Source: CADCVT01 sp035940955 (GTDB taxonomy: Bacteria; Actinomycetota; Thermoleophilia; Solirubrobacterales; Solirubrobacteraceae). Taken from it: DNA of 64,000 nucleotides. Position 1 is the stretch's first letter. Every line of letters begins with the position of its first letter. The DNA is taken from the NCBI GenBank assembly GCA_035940955.1, contig DASZEJ010000025.1, positions 7,161 through 71,160 of the forward strand, given 5' to 3'. Shown piece by piece: positions 1-8,646 of this stretch. The notes below the pieces were generated by a model, which was not told where the DNA came from, ran no database searches, and worked only from the letters and a program-made list of their open reading frames with translations. The translations under genes were made by a program, and so were the position numbers.

Positions 1-427
1 CGACCATCAGGTCCGGCTCGACCAGCTCGCGCAGGCGGTCGCGGTCGCGGTCGTGCCACGCCCGCTGCGTCGCGCGGAACAGCTCGGCCGCCTCGCGCTC
101 GACCCCGGCTGCGTCGAACCACGGGTCGTCGCCCGCCGCCTCGGCGGACGCGGCGATCGTCCGGCGCACGCGCTCGCGCCGGCGCGCGCGGCGGCGCTGC
201 TCGCCGGCGACGGCGAGGAGCAGGAAGACGGCGGCGCCCCCGATGAAGAGCGCCCACACCCACCACGGCGCCGGGTCGCCCGAGCCGCCGCCCGACGAGC
301 CGCCGAAGCCGCCGCCACCCCCGCCCCCGCCGCCGCCATAGCCCGAGCTCCCGCCGCCCGCGCCGGCCAGCGCCTGCGCGGGCGCGATCAGGAGCGCGAG
401 GGCGGCTGCGGCGGCGAGCCTGGTCAT
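1..427 (-). CDS. Tim44-like domain protein, C-terminus cut by window edge
   Basis: The start codon is ATG at 427 and the frame stays open to base 1, so only the first 142 residues are seen. Residues 1-21 form a signal peptide ending near AQALAG. A glycine/serine-rich stretch follows, then one membrane helix (WWVWALFIGGAAVFLLLAV), a basic cytoplasmic stop-transfer patch, and the beginning of a Tim44-like fold (AAELFRATQRAWHDRDRDRL). Bacterial Tim44-like proteins of this layout are membrane-anchored and have no settled function. The repeat array at 500-607 lies upstream. Identification rests on the characteristic Q-x-AW-x-x-RD motif; the rest of the domain is outside the window. Confidence 0.75.
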   Translation of the reverse strand, partial: MTRLAAAAALALLIAPAQALAGAGGGSSGYGGGGGGGGGGFGGSSGGGSGDPAPWWVWALFIGGAAVFLLLAVAGEQRRRARRRERVRRTIAASAEAAGDDPWFDAAGVEREAAELFRATQRAWHDRDRDRLRELVEPDLMV

Positions 428-499
428 GACGCGCGCCGATTGTCCTCCTGGCGGCGCATCGCCGTCAACCACCCCCGCGAGCAGCCCGCGCCGCACCGA

Positions 500-607
500 G
501 GGGTCAGACCCCTTGAGCCAACCCGACTCAAGGGGTCAGACCCCCTCACACACCGCGCCTCAAGGGGTCAGACCCCTTGAGTCGACCCCACTCAAGGGGT
601 CTGACCC
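500..607. repeat. Array of four GGGGTCAGACCCC units at exact 32-bp spacing
   Basis: Units start at 500, 532, 564 and 596. The core GGGGTCAGACCCC is flanked by CTCAA on the left and TTGAG on the right, so each full unit is an 11-bp inverted repeat around a single central A. The fourth unit carries the central base of the opposite strand (GGGGTCTGACCC). The 19-bp linkers themselves begin with TTGAG and end with CTCAA. The array occupies the gap between two minus-strand genes. A second array with the same core and the same period lies at 22541-22617. Confidence 0.95.
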
Positions 608-608
608 G

Positions 609-1268
609 CTAGTCGTCGTCGATCGGGGGGAAGCGGGTTCGGAGGAGCGCGGTGAGGTCGCGCGGGTCGTCGAAGAAGGCGTCGGCGCCCAGCGTGCGGC
701 GGCGCTCCCCGGAGACGCCCGCCCATGCCCGGCCGCCCGCGACCACGAACGGCGGGTCGTCGAGCTCGCGCAGCCGTCGCAGGACGTCCTCGGCGCCGTC
801 GAGGTTGCCGGCGACCGCGGTCGACAGGGCGACGACGTCGGGCCGCTCGTCGTCGACCAGCGCGGCGAGGTCGGCGCCCGGCGTCGCCGCGCCGAGCGCG
901 AGCACCTCCCAGCCCTCGCCCTCCAGGAGGTCGCCGACCATCTGCGCCCCGACCGCGTGCAGCTCGCCCGGGGTGCACGCCACCACCGCCAGCCGGCCGC
1001 TCGACGGCGGCACCCGCAGGTGCGGCGCCAGCGCGCCCAGCACCCCCAGCGTCACCGCGGTGGCGTAGTGCTCATGGGCGACGGTCAGCTCGCCGGCGGC
1101 CCACCGGTCGCCGACCTCCCTGAGCACCGGGACGAGCACGTCGATGTAGACGTCGCGCACCGGCATCCCGTCGGTCACCGCCTGGTCGACGACGAACCGT
1201 GCGCGCGTGGGGTCGCGCCCGAGCAGCGCGGCCAGGTACTCGTCGCGGAGGGCGTCGGCGGGCAGCAT
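609..1268 (-). CDS. Stand-alone cobalamin-binding photosensor-like protein (CarH/MerR-type B12 module)
   Basis: This 219-residue protein is only a B12-binding module. Residues 1-80 form the helical cap, with W56 followed by E66-H67, an exact W-x9-E-H motif. In CarH-type photoreceptors that motif caps the upper ligand of adenosylcobalamin. Residues 90-215 are the Rossmann-like B12 domain with E102-L-H104-x-x-G; H104 is the expected lower cobalt ligand, and GWEVLALG follows. There is no MerR-type HTH, so the protein cannot bind DNA by that route, and no methyltransferase domain is present. It lies 14 bp after the gene at 1283-2239 and is probably co-transcribed with it. A signalling role through a protein partner is inferred; a corrinoid carrier is the alternative. 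Confidence 0.85.
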   Translation of the reverse strand: MLPADALRDEYLAALLGRDPTRARFVVDQAVTDGMPVRDVYIDVLVPVLREVGDRWAAGELTVAHEHYATAVTLGVLGALAPHLRVPPSSGRLAVVACTPGELHAVGAQMVGDLLEGEGWEVLALGAATPGADLAALVDDERPDVVALSTAVAGNLDGAEDVLRRLRELDDPPFVVAGGRAWAGVSGERRRTLGADAFFDDPRDLTALLRTRFPPIDDD

Positions 1269-1282
1269 CGCGGTCGACCGTC

Positions 1283-2239
1283 CTAGACGCCCAGCGCCCG
1301 CTCCACGCGCGCGCGCAGCTCGGCGCCGGGCTCGGCGGCCGAGCCCATCGTCGCGCGGGCGTCGGGCGGCTGGCCGAAGTTGAACAGCGCCAGGTCGAGC
1401 GCGTCGAGCGGGACGCCGGCCTCGGACGCCAGGTCGGCGGCCCGGCGCTCCATGAGGAACCGCTCGCCGATGCCGAACACGCGCTTGGCCGCGACGACCG
1501 CCGGGTCGGCGGCCTCGCCGAGCTGCAGGTCCGGCGGCGCGACGTCCACGAGCCCCATCCGCCCGAGCGAGACCAGCAGCTCGAACCGCCCCGCCCGCCC
1601 GAAGCCCGGCAGCGACAGCCGCTCGAACACGCGCTGGAAGCGCCGCTCGGCCGTCCAGTTGTCGTCGCCGGTCAGCGCCGCCGCCTGCGACCCGCCGTGG
1701 CGCTGGGCCCACGCTCGGTAGGCGGCGACCGTGCGCTCAGGGCTCCTCGCGTCGACCGTCGTCCGCGGCCCGAGCGCGCCGCCCTCGCCGACCGGCGGCA
1801 ACTCGCCCGTCGCCCACGGCCGGCGCACCGCGCGGATCGTGGAGAAGGCGTCGCCGGCGTCAACGGCCAGCGGCGAGACGTGCGCGACGAGGAACGCCAG
1901 CCACAGCGACTCCTCGAGGTCCTCGGCCAGCGCCGCCTCGGCGTACAGCCCGGGCGGGTCGGCCGCCAGCTCGGCGAGGCGCGCCGTCGAGAACGCGAGC
2001 TCGTCCGCCAGCCGCCGCGCGTCCCCCGACGCCTTCAGCCCCGGCACGAGCTCGTTCTCGTAGCCGTCCTCCACCGCCCGCGCGAGCCGCCTGACCACGA
2101 CCCCGGACGTGCGCGGCGCCGCGGTGCCCGGCCGCCGGGCCGGGGCGGACGTCCGCGGCCGGGCAGCGGGCTTCGGCTCGGGCGCGCTGCAGATCCGGCA
2201 GTTCTGGACGAACCGCCCATGACGGCAGAACTGGGGCAT
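1283..2239 (-). CDS. Zinc-knuckle plus helical protein, possibly alpha-glutamyl/putrescinyl thymine pyrophosphorylase clade 3-like
   Basis: The protein has 318 residues. The N-terminus (MPQFCRHGRFVQNCRICS) is a C-x-H...C-x-x-C knuckle. A Pro/Ala/Arg linker covers residues 20-48, followed by a helical domain to the end. The stretch RFQRVFERLSLPGFGRAGRF and the later AAKRVFGIGERFLMERRA resemble helix-hairpin-helix DNA glycosylase-like folds of the aGPT-Pplase3 type, which is my best family guess and is tentative. The ATG start at 2239 is followed by an uninterrupted frame. The gene heads a two-gene unit with the B12 sensor at 609-1268, so any DNA-directed activity might be light- or cobalamin-linked; that link is inference. 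Confidence 0.6.
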   Translation of the reverse strand: MPQFCRHGRFVQNCRICSAPEPKPAARPRTSAPARRPGTAAPRTSGVVVRRLARAVEDGYENELVPGLKASGDARRLADELAFSTARLAELAADPPGLYAEAALAEDLEESLWLAFLVAHVSPLAVDAGDAFSTIRAVRRPWATGELPPVGEGGALGPRTTVDARSPERTVAAYRAWAQRHGGSQAAALTGDDNWTAERRFQRVFERLSLPGFGRAGRFELLVSLGRMGLVDVAPPDLQLGEAADPAVVAAKRVFGIGERFLMERRAADLASEAGVPLDALDLALFNFGQPPDARATMGSAAEPGAELRARVERALGV

Positions 2240-2254
2240 GAGGAGTGAACCTAC

Positions 2255-2860
2255 CTACCCGCCGAGGCGCGGCAACCCGCCCAGGAACAGGCGCGTCGCG
2301 AAGTCAGCCGCCGCCTCGGGGTCGGCGGGGTCGCGCGCGACCATCCGCACGCCGACCTCGAAGCCGACGCCGACCATCGCCGCCGCCGTGTACTCGACGT
2401 CGACCGGCGGCATCAGCCCTGCCTCGACGGCGGCCGCCAGGTCGTCGCGCAGCTCCCCCACGCCCGCGCCGATCCCGGGCGTGTTGAACAGCGTGCGGAT
2501 CGTGCCGGCGTTGCGGCGCGTCAGCTCGAACGTCATCGGGTCCTCGGCGACCGCCTGGAAGTAGCCGCGGTAGCCGCCGCGCACGAACTCCTCCAGCGTC
2601 CGCGCCCCCGCCCGGCCGGCGCGCGTGCGGGCCCGCACCCGCTCGGCCGACTCCTCCAGCAGCGCGCGGAACACGGCCTCCTTGTCCGGGAAGTAGTTGT
2701 AGAACGTCCCGGCCGCCAGCCCGCTGCGGCGCACGACGTCGCGGACGGTCGCGGCGCCGTACCCCATCTCGGCGAACACCTCGCGGGCCGCGGCCAGGAT
2801 CGCCGCCCGGTTGGCCTGCTTCGTGCGCTCGCGCTTGCCGGCCGGGGCGGCGGTGCTCAC
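2255..2860 (-). CDS. TetR-family transcriptional regulator
   Basis: The 201-residue protein starts with GTG at 2860. This codon overlaps the stop of the upstream monooxygenase (GTGA), so translation is probably coupled. Residues 10-60 form a classical TetR helix-turn-helix (AAILAAAREVFAEMGYGAAT, then RRSGLAAGTFYNYFPDKE). The C-terminal helical ligand and dimer domain is family-variable. Being co-transcribed behind a flavin monooxygenase, it most likely represses its own operon through the palindrome at 4245-4258 and is released by a substrate-like ligand. That ligand cannot be told from the sequence. Confidence 0.9.
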   Translation of the reverse strand: MSTAAPAGKRERTKQANRAAILAAAREVFAEMGYGAATVRDVVRRSGLAAGTFYNYFPDKEAVFRALLEESAERVRARTRAGRAGARTLEEFVRGGYRGYFQAVAEDPMTFELTRRNAGTIRTLFNTPGIGAGVGELRDDLAAAVEAGLMPPVDVEYTAAAMVGVGFEVGVRMVARDPADPEAAADFATRLFLGGLPRLGG

Positions 2861-4224
2861 GCGGCGACCTCGCGCCCCGCCGCCGCGCGCGCCGGCACCT
2901 GCGGGACGAAGCCGGCCGCCGCCGCGCGCCGCGCGCCCTCGCGCCGCTCGCGCTCCAGCCGCAACAGGTACTCGTCGAAGTCGACCTGGATCGTGTGCCG
3001 CTTGGAGGACACGTACCGCCTGCGCATCGCGGCCATGTCCTTCGCGACGTGCTCGCGCATCGCCTCCTCCGGCGGCAGGCGGTACTCGCCGCGCAGGTAC
3101 GCGGCGATCCACTTCCCCTGCGCCTCGGCCAGCGGCATGATCGCGCCGAGCGGCTGCAGCAGCCCGACGAACGCGAGGTTCGGCACCTCCGGCTTGAAGA
3201 CGCGCCAGAACAGCTCGATGCGGTTGTCGGGCGCGGAGACGAGCCCCTCGTCGAAGAACGGGAACGTGATCTTGTAGCCGGTGCAGTAGATGACGACGTC
3301 GGCGTGGACGCGCGTGCCGTCGGCGAACTCGACCTCGTCGCGGTGCAGCCGCGCGATGTTCGGCTTGGGGACGACCTTCCCGTGCTGGATGCGGTCGTGG
3401 ATGCGGCCGGAGATCGTGGGGTGCGCCTGCCCCATCCGGTGGTCGGGCTTCGGCAGGCCGAACTTCTCGGGCCGGCCGACGTGCAGCGTCACGATCCGCT
3501 CGAGCATCCGCGCGCCGACCGACATCGGCACGCGCGGATTCGTCGCCAGCGTGTCGAGCGGCCGGCCGAAGAGGTACTTGGGGACGATCCACGCGCCGCG
3601 GCGCGCCGCCAGGTACGTGCCGGCCGCCACCTCGCTCGACTCGACCGAGATGTCCATCGCGCTGTTGCCCATGCCGAGGACGACGACGTCCCTGCCGCGC
3701 AGCGGCTCGTTGTCGACGTAGTCGTGCGCGTGCATCTGCACGCCCTCGAACTCGTCGGCGCCGGGGAACGCGGGCTCGGGCCAGCGCTTGTCCCAGTGGT
3801 GGCCGTTGGCGACGAGCAGCATGTCGTAGCGCCGGGTCAGCCCGGTGTCGGTCGACAGCTCCCAGGTGCCGTCGCTGAGGCGCTCTGCGCGCTCGACGCC
3901 GGTCTCGAAGAGGATGCGGTCGCGGAAGCCGAAGTGCTCGACGTAGGCGTCGAAGTACGCGGCGATCTGGTCGTGGCGCGGGAAGTCGGGGTACGACTTC
4001 GGCATCGGGAAGTCGGCGTACTGCATCCGCTCGCGCGAGGTGTTGATGTGCAGGTGCCGGTAGGCGGCCGACATCCCGTTCTTGTTGCCGAACACCCAGT
4101 TGCCGCCGACGCGGTCGGACTTCTCGTAGACGTCGAAGTCGATGCCCCGGTCGTGGAGCGCCTTGGCCGCGGCGATCCCCGACGAGCCGGCGCCGATGAC
4201 GGCGGCGTTCGGCAGGCGTGTCAT
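2857..4224 (-). CDS. Flavin-containing monooxygenase (FMO/Baeyer-Villiger-like)
   Basis: The protein has 455 residues. The N-terminal FAD site is GAGSSGIAAAKAL, the FMO-type signature is FEGVQMHAHDY (F-x-G-x-x-x-H), and the NADPH-binding Rossmann site is VVLGMGNSAMDI. Enzymes of this kind oxygenate heteroatoms or ketones using NADPH and O2. ATG at 4224 is chosen because GGGGAG lies just upstream; an in-frame GTG at 4239 would add five residues but would lose this ribosome site. The gene is the first of a two-gene operon with the overlapping TetR gene. The substrate is unknown. Confidence 0.92.
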   Translation of the reverse strand: MTRLPNAAVIGAGSSGIAAAKALHDRGIDFDVYEKSDRVGGNWVFGNKNGMSAAYRHLHINTSRERMQYADFPMPKSYPDFPRHDQIAAYFDAYVEHFGFRDRILFETGVERAERLSDGTWELSTDTGLTRRYDMLLVANGHHWDKRWPEPAFPGADEFEGVQMHAHDYVDNEPLRGRDVVVLGMGNSAMDISVESSEVAAGTYLAARRGAWIVPKYLFGRPLDTLATNPRVPMSVGARMLERIVTLHVGRPEKFGLPKPDHRMGQAHPTISGRIHDRIQHGKVVPKPNIARLHRDEVEFADGTRVHADVVIYCTGYKITFPFFDEGLVSAPDNRIELFWRVFKPEVPNLAFVGLLQPLGAIMPLAEAQGKWIAAYLRGEYRLPPEEAMREHVAKDMAAMRRRYVSSKRHTIQVDFDEYLLRLERERREGARRAAAAGFVPQVPARAAAGREVAA

Positions 4225-4244
4225 GTCTCCCCTCTCCACGAAGT

Positions 4245-4258
4245 TGACGCAGGCGTCA
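4245..4258. promoter_or_regulatory. Candidate TetR operator, perfect inverted repeat TGACGC-AG-GCGTCA
   Basis: The perfect 6-bp arms are separated by two bases. The site sits in the 62-bp divergent gap, 21 bp upstream of the monooxygenase start and 28 bp upstream of the secreted hydrolase start. Position and symmetry fit the TetR-family regulator encoded by the second gene of the operon; binding itself is inference. Confidence 0.6.
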
Positions 4259-4272
4259 TCTTAGCGGCGCTG

Positions 4273-4278
4273 TAGCGT
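4273..4278 (+). promoter_or_regulatory. -10 element TAGCGT, leaderless start
   Basis: TANNNT hexamer 8 nt before ATG 4287, where no Shine-Dalgarno sequence is visible. Confidence 0.5.
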
Positions 4279-4286
4279 TCACCGGC

Positions 4287-6314
4287 ATGCCCCGCACCGC
4301 CCCGCGGGCCGCGCTCGGCGCGGCGCTCGCGCTCCTCGCCCTCGCCGCCCCGGCGGCGGCCAGCTCGCAGACGCACTGCGACCCGTTCGGCGCCCGCGCC
4401 TGCCTCATGCCGTTCCCGAACGACATGAACCTCACCGTGCGCGACTCGGCGTCGCCGACCGGCCTGCGCGTGCGGCTGCCGCGGGCGGCGCTGCCGGCGA
4501 ACAAGGACGGCGTGCGGCCCGACCCCGCGGAGTGGAACCGGGCCGACGGCTTCAGCCCGAACCAGCCGATCGTCGTGCGCGTGCCGGGCCTTGACAGCCC
4601 GCGGGCGCTGCGCCGGTCGGGCCTCACGCCGGTGACCGACCTGGGGCGCTCGCGCGCGCGCCGCGCCTCGCTGGTCATCCTCGACGCGCGCACGCGGCGC
4701 CGGCAGCTCGCGTGGGCGGAGGTCGACGTGGCGGCGTCGCGGCGCGGCCAGCGGATGCTGCTGATCCACGTCGCGAAGAACCTCGTTTTCGGGCGGCGGT
4801 ACGTCGTCGTGCTGCGCGGGCTGCGGACGGCGAGCGGGCGGCGGATCCGCGCGCCGCGCTCGTTCCGGGCGATCCTGCGCGGCGGCGGGCCGCGCCGGTA
4901 CCGCGCCCGCTACCGCGGCATCTTCCGGACGCTGCGCCGGGCCGGGATCTCGCGCCGCGGCCTGTACCTGGCGTGGGACTTCACGGTCGCCTCGCAGCAC
5001 TCGATCCAGGGCAGGATGGTCGCTATGCGCGACGACGCGTTCGCGCAGCTGGGCGACCGCGACCTCGCCGACGGGCGCGTCGCGGGGCGCCCGCCGGAGT
5101 TCAGCGTCGAGGACGTGCGCGCGGTGACCGACGACCCGCGCGTCGCGCGGCGGGTGAGCGGCACGTTCACGGTGCCGTGCTACCTCGACCGCCCGGGCTG
5201 CCCGGTCGGCTCGCGGTTCGCCTACCGCAGCGGCGCGCCGAGCGCGGTGCCGGGGCAGCAGCCCGGCAACGTGCAGCAGGCGCGCTTCGAGTGCACGATC
5301 CCCGCGAAGGCGCTCACCGCGCCGGCGCGGATCTCGTACTACGGGCACGGCCTGCTCGGCGGCCCCGAGCAGGTCGACGAGGACAACATCCGGGCGATGA
5401 GCGAGGAGCACGACATCGTGTTCTGCGCGACCGCCTGGTACGGGTTCGCCCGCGACGACGTCCCGCAGGCGATCCGCGCGCTGCAGGACTACGGGCAGTT
5501 CGCGCCGATCGCCGACCGCTCGCAGCAGGGCTTCCTCGCGCAGCTCTACCTCGGGCGGCTCATGCTGCACCCGCAGGGGCTCGCGTCGCACCCGGCCTTC
5601 CAGAACGGCGGCCAGCCGCTGATCGACACCGGCGAGCTGTTCTACGACGGCAACAGCCAGGGCGGGATCCTCGGCGGCGCGCTCGTCGCCATGGCGCCGG
5701 ACTTCCGCAGGGCGGTGCTCGGCGTCCCCGGGATGACGTTCTCGACGCTGCTCTACCGCAGCTCGAACTGGGACCTCTACTCGCGGGTCTTCTACCCGGC
5801 GATCCCCGACGAGGGCGACCGCCAGCTCGTGCTGTCGCTCATCCAGATGCTGTGGGACCGCGGCGAGCCGAACGGCTGGGCGGCCAACGCGACGACGGAC
5901 CCGCCGCCGAACACCCCGCAGCACACCGTGCTGCTGCACCCGGTGGTCGGCGACTGGCAGGTCTCCAACTGGCAGGCCGACGCGATGGCGCGGACGATGG
6001 GCGCCTCGGCCCGCCGGCCGGCGATCGCCGCCGGGAGGACGCTCGAGAGGCGCCAGCTCTACGGGATCCCGGGCATCCGGTCGTTCCCGTTCACGGGCTC
6101 GGCGATCGTCTACTGGGACCCGGGCGCGGACTTCACCGGCATCACGCCCGCCGAGAACGTCTGGCCCCGCACGGGACACGACTCGCACTACGCGGCGCGC
6201 ACCTACGACGTCGCGCGGCGGCAGAAGTCCGAGTTCCTGCGGCCCGGCGGCGCGGTCGTCGAGGTGTGCACGCCCGGCCAGCCGTGCGGGGGCGCGGACG
6301 ACGACACGCCATAG
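4287..6314 (+). CDS. Secreted large alpha/beta-hydrolase-like protein
   Basis: The precursor has 675 residues, with a signal peptide (residues 1-25, cut near PAAASS). The mature N-terminal half is rich in beta-strand and arginine and is unlike compact esterases. The catalytic half carries an oxyanion-loop motif YYGHGLLGG (about residue 350) and the nucleophile elbow DGNSQGG with S457. The C-terminus contains paired cysteines (VCTPGQPCGG). Large secreted hydrolases with GxSxG sites act on esters or lipids, but the substrate is not deducible. The gene is divergent from the monooxygenase operon, convergent with the CocE-like hydrolase, and appears leaderless. Confidence 0.8.
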   Translation: MPRTAPRAALGAALALLALAAPAAASSQTHCDPFGARACLMPFPNDMNLTVRDSASPTGLRVRLPRAALPANKDGVRPDPAEWNRADGFSPNQPIVVRVPGLDSPRALRRSGLTPVTDLGRSRARRASLVILDARTRRRQLAWAEVDVAASRRGQRMLLIHVAKNLVFGRRYVVVLRGLRTASGRRIRAPRSFRAILRGGGPRRYRARYRGIFRTLRRAGISRRGLYLAWDFTVASQHSIQGRMVAMRDDAFAQLGDRDLADGRVAGRPPEFSVEDVRAVTDDPRVARRVSGTFTVPCYLDRPGCPVGSRFAYRSGAPSAVPGQQPGNVQQARFECTIPAKALTAPARISYYGHGLLGGPEQVDEDNIRAMSEEHDIVFCATAWYGFARDDVPQAIRALQDYGQFAPIADRSQQGFLAQLYLGRLMLHPQGLASHPAFQNGGQPLIDTGELFYDGNSQGGILGGALVAMAPDFRRAVLGVPGMTFSTLLYRSSNWDLYSRVFYPAIPDEGDRQLVLSLIQMLWDRGEPNGWAANATTDPPPNTPQHTVLLHPVVGDWQVSNWQADAMARTMGASARRPAIAAGRTLERRQLYGIPGIRSFPFTGSAIVYWDPGADFTGITPAENVWPRTGHDSHYAARTYDVARRQKSEFLRPGGAVVEVCTPGQPCGGADDDTP

Positions 6315-6341
6315 GCCGCCCCGCCCGCGGCGGCGCGCCCG

Positions 6342-8612
6342 TCAGCCGCCGTTCGCCGCCGCCGCGTAGCGGCGCGTCGGCTGCCCGCGCAGGGCGGCGG
6401 GCGGCGGCAGCGGCGTGCCGAGCGCGGTCGCGCCCTCCACGACCGGCAGGACGAGCCGCGAGGCGTACGCCCCGCCGAGGCCGACCGCGTTGCGCGTGCG
6501 GCCGCGGTCGACCGAGGAGAACCGCCAGCGCGGCCGGTCGCCGCCCGGCGCCTGGATCGTCACGCGGATCCGCGACCCCGCGCGGAACGCGTGGGCCACC
6601 GGCATGATCGGCACGCGGACGATCGTGTAGCGCCGCGCGGGCACCGGCTGGGCGTCGCGCGCGAGGTGCGTGTGCACCGGCTCGAGCACGGTCGAGCGGC
6701 GGCGGTCGAGCCGGCGGTGCGACGCGCGCAGCCAGCCGTTCTGCACGTACGTCTCGTCGCCGTCCGGCCGCACCTCGCTGAGCGTCACCTGCAGATCGGT
6801 GTCGCGCGCCGACGACCGGAGGTAGAGGTCGAGGCTCGCCGGGCCGGCGAGGACGACGTCGCGGTCGAGCGGCGCCGTCGCGAACCCGAGCCCGCGGCCG
6901 GGCGCGACCGGGCGCCAGTCGTACGGCGGCTGGGCGCGCCAGGCGTCGGCGTCGCCGCTGCCCGGCAGCGTCTGGGCCGGGCGCGCCGCCGGGTCGGCGA
7001 CGTACGCGACCTCGCCCGCGGCGGCGGGCGGGCGGCGGTCGAGCGCCCCGCCCGGGCCGAGGTAGTACGTCGTCGGCGCCAGCTCGCGCGGCGGCCACGC
7101 GTCGAAGCCCAGCTCCCAGGCGGCGCCGAGCGACCCCGGCCCGGCGGGGCCGGCCCCGCTGTCCATCAGCAGCCGCACGCGCGGGTCGCGCGCGAACGCC
7201 GCGCGCGCCGCCGCGACGTCGGTCATGCCGGCGAACCGCGACTGCTCGACCGGCGCGGCCGGCGCCCCCGCGATGGCGAGGTAGAGCTGGCCGCTCAGCG
7301 AGCGGATCGACTCGGGGATGGACGGCACCTCGCCGGCCACGTAGAGCTTGAGGAACTCGAGCCAGCGCGTGATGGTGCTCGGCCCCAGCGAGTCGACGTG
7401 CGTGCCGTTCTGCAGCGAGATCCACACGTTCGGGTTGGCGGAGAGCCGCTGCAGGCTGTGCGCGAAGTGCCCGCCGGTCTGCTCGTCCTGGAACTGGCCG
7501 ACCAGGAACGTCGGGACGGCGATCCGCCCCATCCACGCGGCGCCGGAGCGGTGGTCGAAGAGCCGGGGGCGGCGGAACTCGTTGCGGTCGAGGAGGCCGA
7601 GCAGGTCCTGCGTCTGCAGGCGCAGGCGCTGGTTGGCGCGGCAGTGGCGGTCGCCCGACCGCACGAGCGCCCTCGCCCACGGCTGGCCGCCGCGCGGGGC
7701 GGGCCGCGCGTCGCGCATCCGCTCGGCGAGCCAGCTGCGCGCGAAGCCCGAGTTGCGGATGCCGCCCGGGTAGCCGGTCGCCGCGTACACGTCGTCGGTC
7801 ACCGACAGCGGCGTGATCGCCTCCAGGTGCGGCGGCCGCGTCCCCGCGGTGAAGAGCTGCGTGATGCCCGAGAACGAGATGCCGACCATGCCCACGCGCC
7901 CGCCCTTGACCCAGGGCTGGGCGGCGACGGTCTCGATCGCGTCGTAGCCGTCGTAGGTGGTCGGCAGGCCGAAGAGGTCGAAGTCGCCGCCCGAGCAGCC
8001 CGAGCCGCGCATCTGCACGCTGACCACCGCGAAGCCGAGCAGCGGCGCGAGCGCCGAGCCGAGGATCGTGCCGGACGCGGGCGCGAGCGGGTCGGGCCGC
8101 ACCGGGCGCCCGCTGAGCCCCGCCGCGAGCGACTCGATCAGGTCGTGCGGCGCGGCGACCTGGTAGCCCGAGTACTCGACGACCGTCGCGAACGGCCCGT
8201 CGGCGAGCGTCCTGCCGGGCGGCAGCCGGACGGTCATCGCCAGCTCGATCCCGTCGCGGACGCGGACGTAGTTGAGCCCGCGGCGCAGCCGCTTGCGGCG
8301 GTAGAACGACGGCGCCGGGTCGTCCCCGGCGCGCAGGACCCGCAGCCCCCGCGTCGCGCCGCCGGCCCGGCGCACCCGGTAGGCCCGGCCGGGCGCGAGG
8401 TCGCGGAAGATCCGGCTGCCGAGCCGGTCCGCCCGCGCCACCCGCACCACCCGCCCGCGCGCGTCCAGCAACGCGAGCCGCTCGCCGCGCTGCGCCCCGA
8501 GGACGTACGCCTGCTCGATCCCGCCCCGCGCCTCGAAGGCGTGGGCGGCGGAGGCGGGCGCGAGCGCGAGCAGCGCCGCGACGAGCACGACGGCGAGGTG
8601 GTGTCGGCGCAT
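6342..8612 (-). CDS. Secreted CocE/NonD family hydrolase (X-Pro dipeptidyl-peptidase-like)
   Basis: The precursor has 756 residues with an N-terminal signal peptide (cut near AHAFEA). An N-terminal region of about 110 residues precedes the alpha/beta-hydrolase core. The nucleophile is S246 in MVGISFSG, the acid lies in the QFQDEQTGG segment, and the base is the histidine of NGTHVD. The C-terminal part is the beta-jellyroll typical of CocE and PepX proteins (DLYLRSSARDTDLQVTLSEV). Family members cleave esters or X-Pro peptides; which one applies here is unclear. A 27-bp gap separates it from the convergent hydrolase at 4287-6314. Confidence 0.88.
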   Translation of the reverse strand: MRRHHLAVVLVAALLALAPASAAHAFEARGGIEQAYVLGAQRGERLALLDARGRVVRVARADRLGSRIFRDLAPGRAYRVRRAGGATRGLRVLRAGDDPAPSFYRRKRLRRGLNYVRVRDGIELAMTVRLPPGRTLADGPFATVVEYSGYQVAAPHDLIESLAAGLSGRPVRPDPLAPASGTILGSALAPLLGFAVVSVQMRGSGCSGGDFDLFGLPTTYDGYDAIETVAAQPWVKGGRVGMVGISFSGITQLFTAGTRPPHLEAITPLSVTDDVYAATGYPGGIRNSGFARSWLAERMRDARPAPRGGQPWARALVRSGDRHCRANQRLRLQTQDLLGLLDRNEFRRPRLFDHRSGAAWMGRIAVPTFLVGQFQDEQTGGHFAHSLQRLSANPNVWISLQNGTHVDSLGPSTITRWLEFLKLYVAGEVPSIPESIRSLSGQLYLAIAGAPAAPVEQSRFAGMTDVAAARAAFARDPRVRLLMDSGAGPAGPGSLGAAWELGFDAWPPRELAPTTYYLGPGGALDRRPPAAAGEVAYVADPAARPAQTLPGSGDADAWRAQPPYDWRPVAPGRGLGFATAPLDRDVVLAGPASLDLYLRSSARDTDLQVTLSEVRPDGDETYVQNGWLRASHRRLDRRRSTVLEPVHTHLARDAQPVPARRYTIVRVPIMPVAHAFRAGSRIRVTIQAPGGDRPRWRFSSVDRGRTRNAVGLGGAYASRLVLPVVEGATALGTPLPPPAALRGQPTRRYAAAANGG

Positions 8613-8622
8613 GAGGTTCGTG

Positions 8623-8628
8623 ACCGTA
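8623..8628 (-). promoter_or_regulatory. -10 element TACGGT for the CocE-like gene
   Basis: TANNNT hexamer on the minus strand, 10 nt before ATG 8612. Confidence 0.45.
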
Positions 8629-8646
8629 TCCGCCAGGGCGGCGTGA

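Noticed and set aside
500..607. 32-bp periodic array read as a short CRISPR
   Set aside because: The conserved unit is a 13-23-bp palindrome, and the intervening 19 bp are themselves near-repeats within an array. There is no unique spacer set, leader or cas gene.
4225..4239. Upstream GTG start for the flavin monooxygenase
   Set aside because: The stronger ribosome site GGGGAG lies between it and ATG 4224, and the added residues are not part of the FAD fold.
6315..6341. GC hairpin between the two convergent hydrolases read as a terminator
   Set aside because: Only short imperfect arms and no T tract; indistinguishable from background GC-rich sequence.
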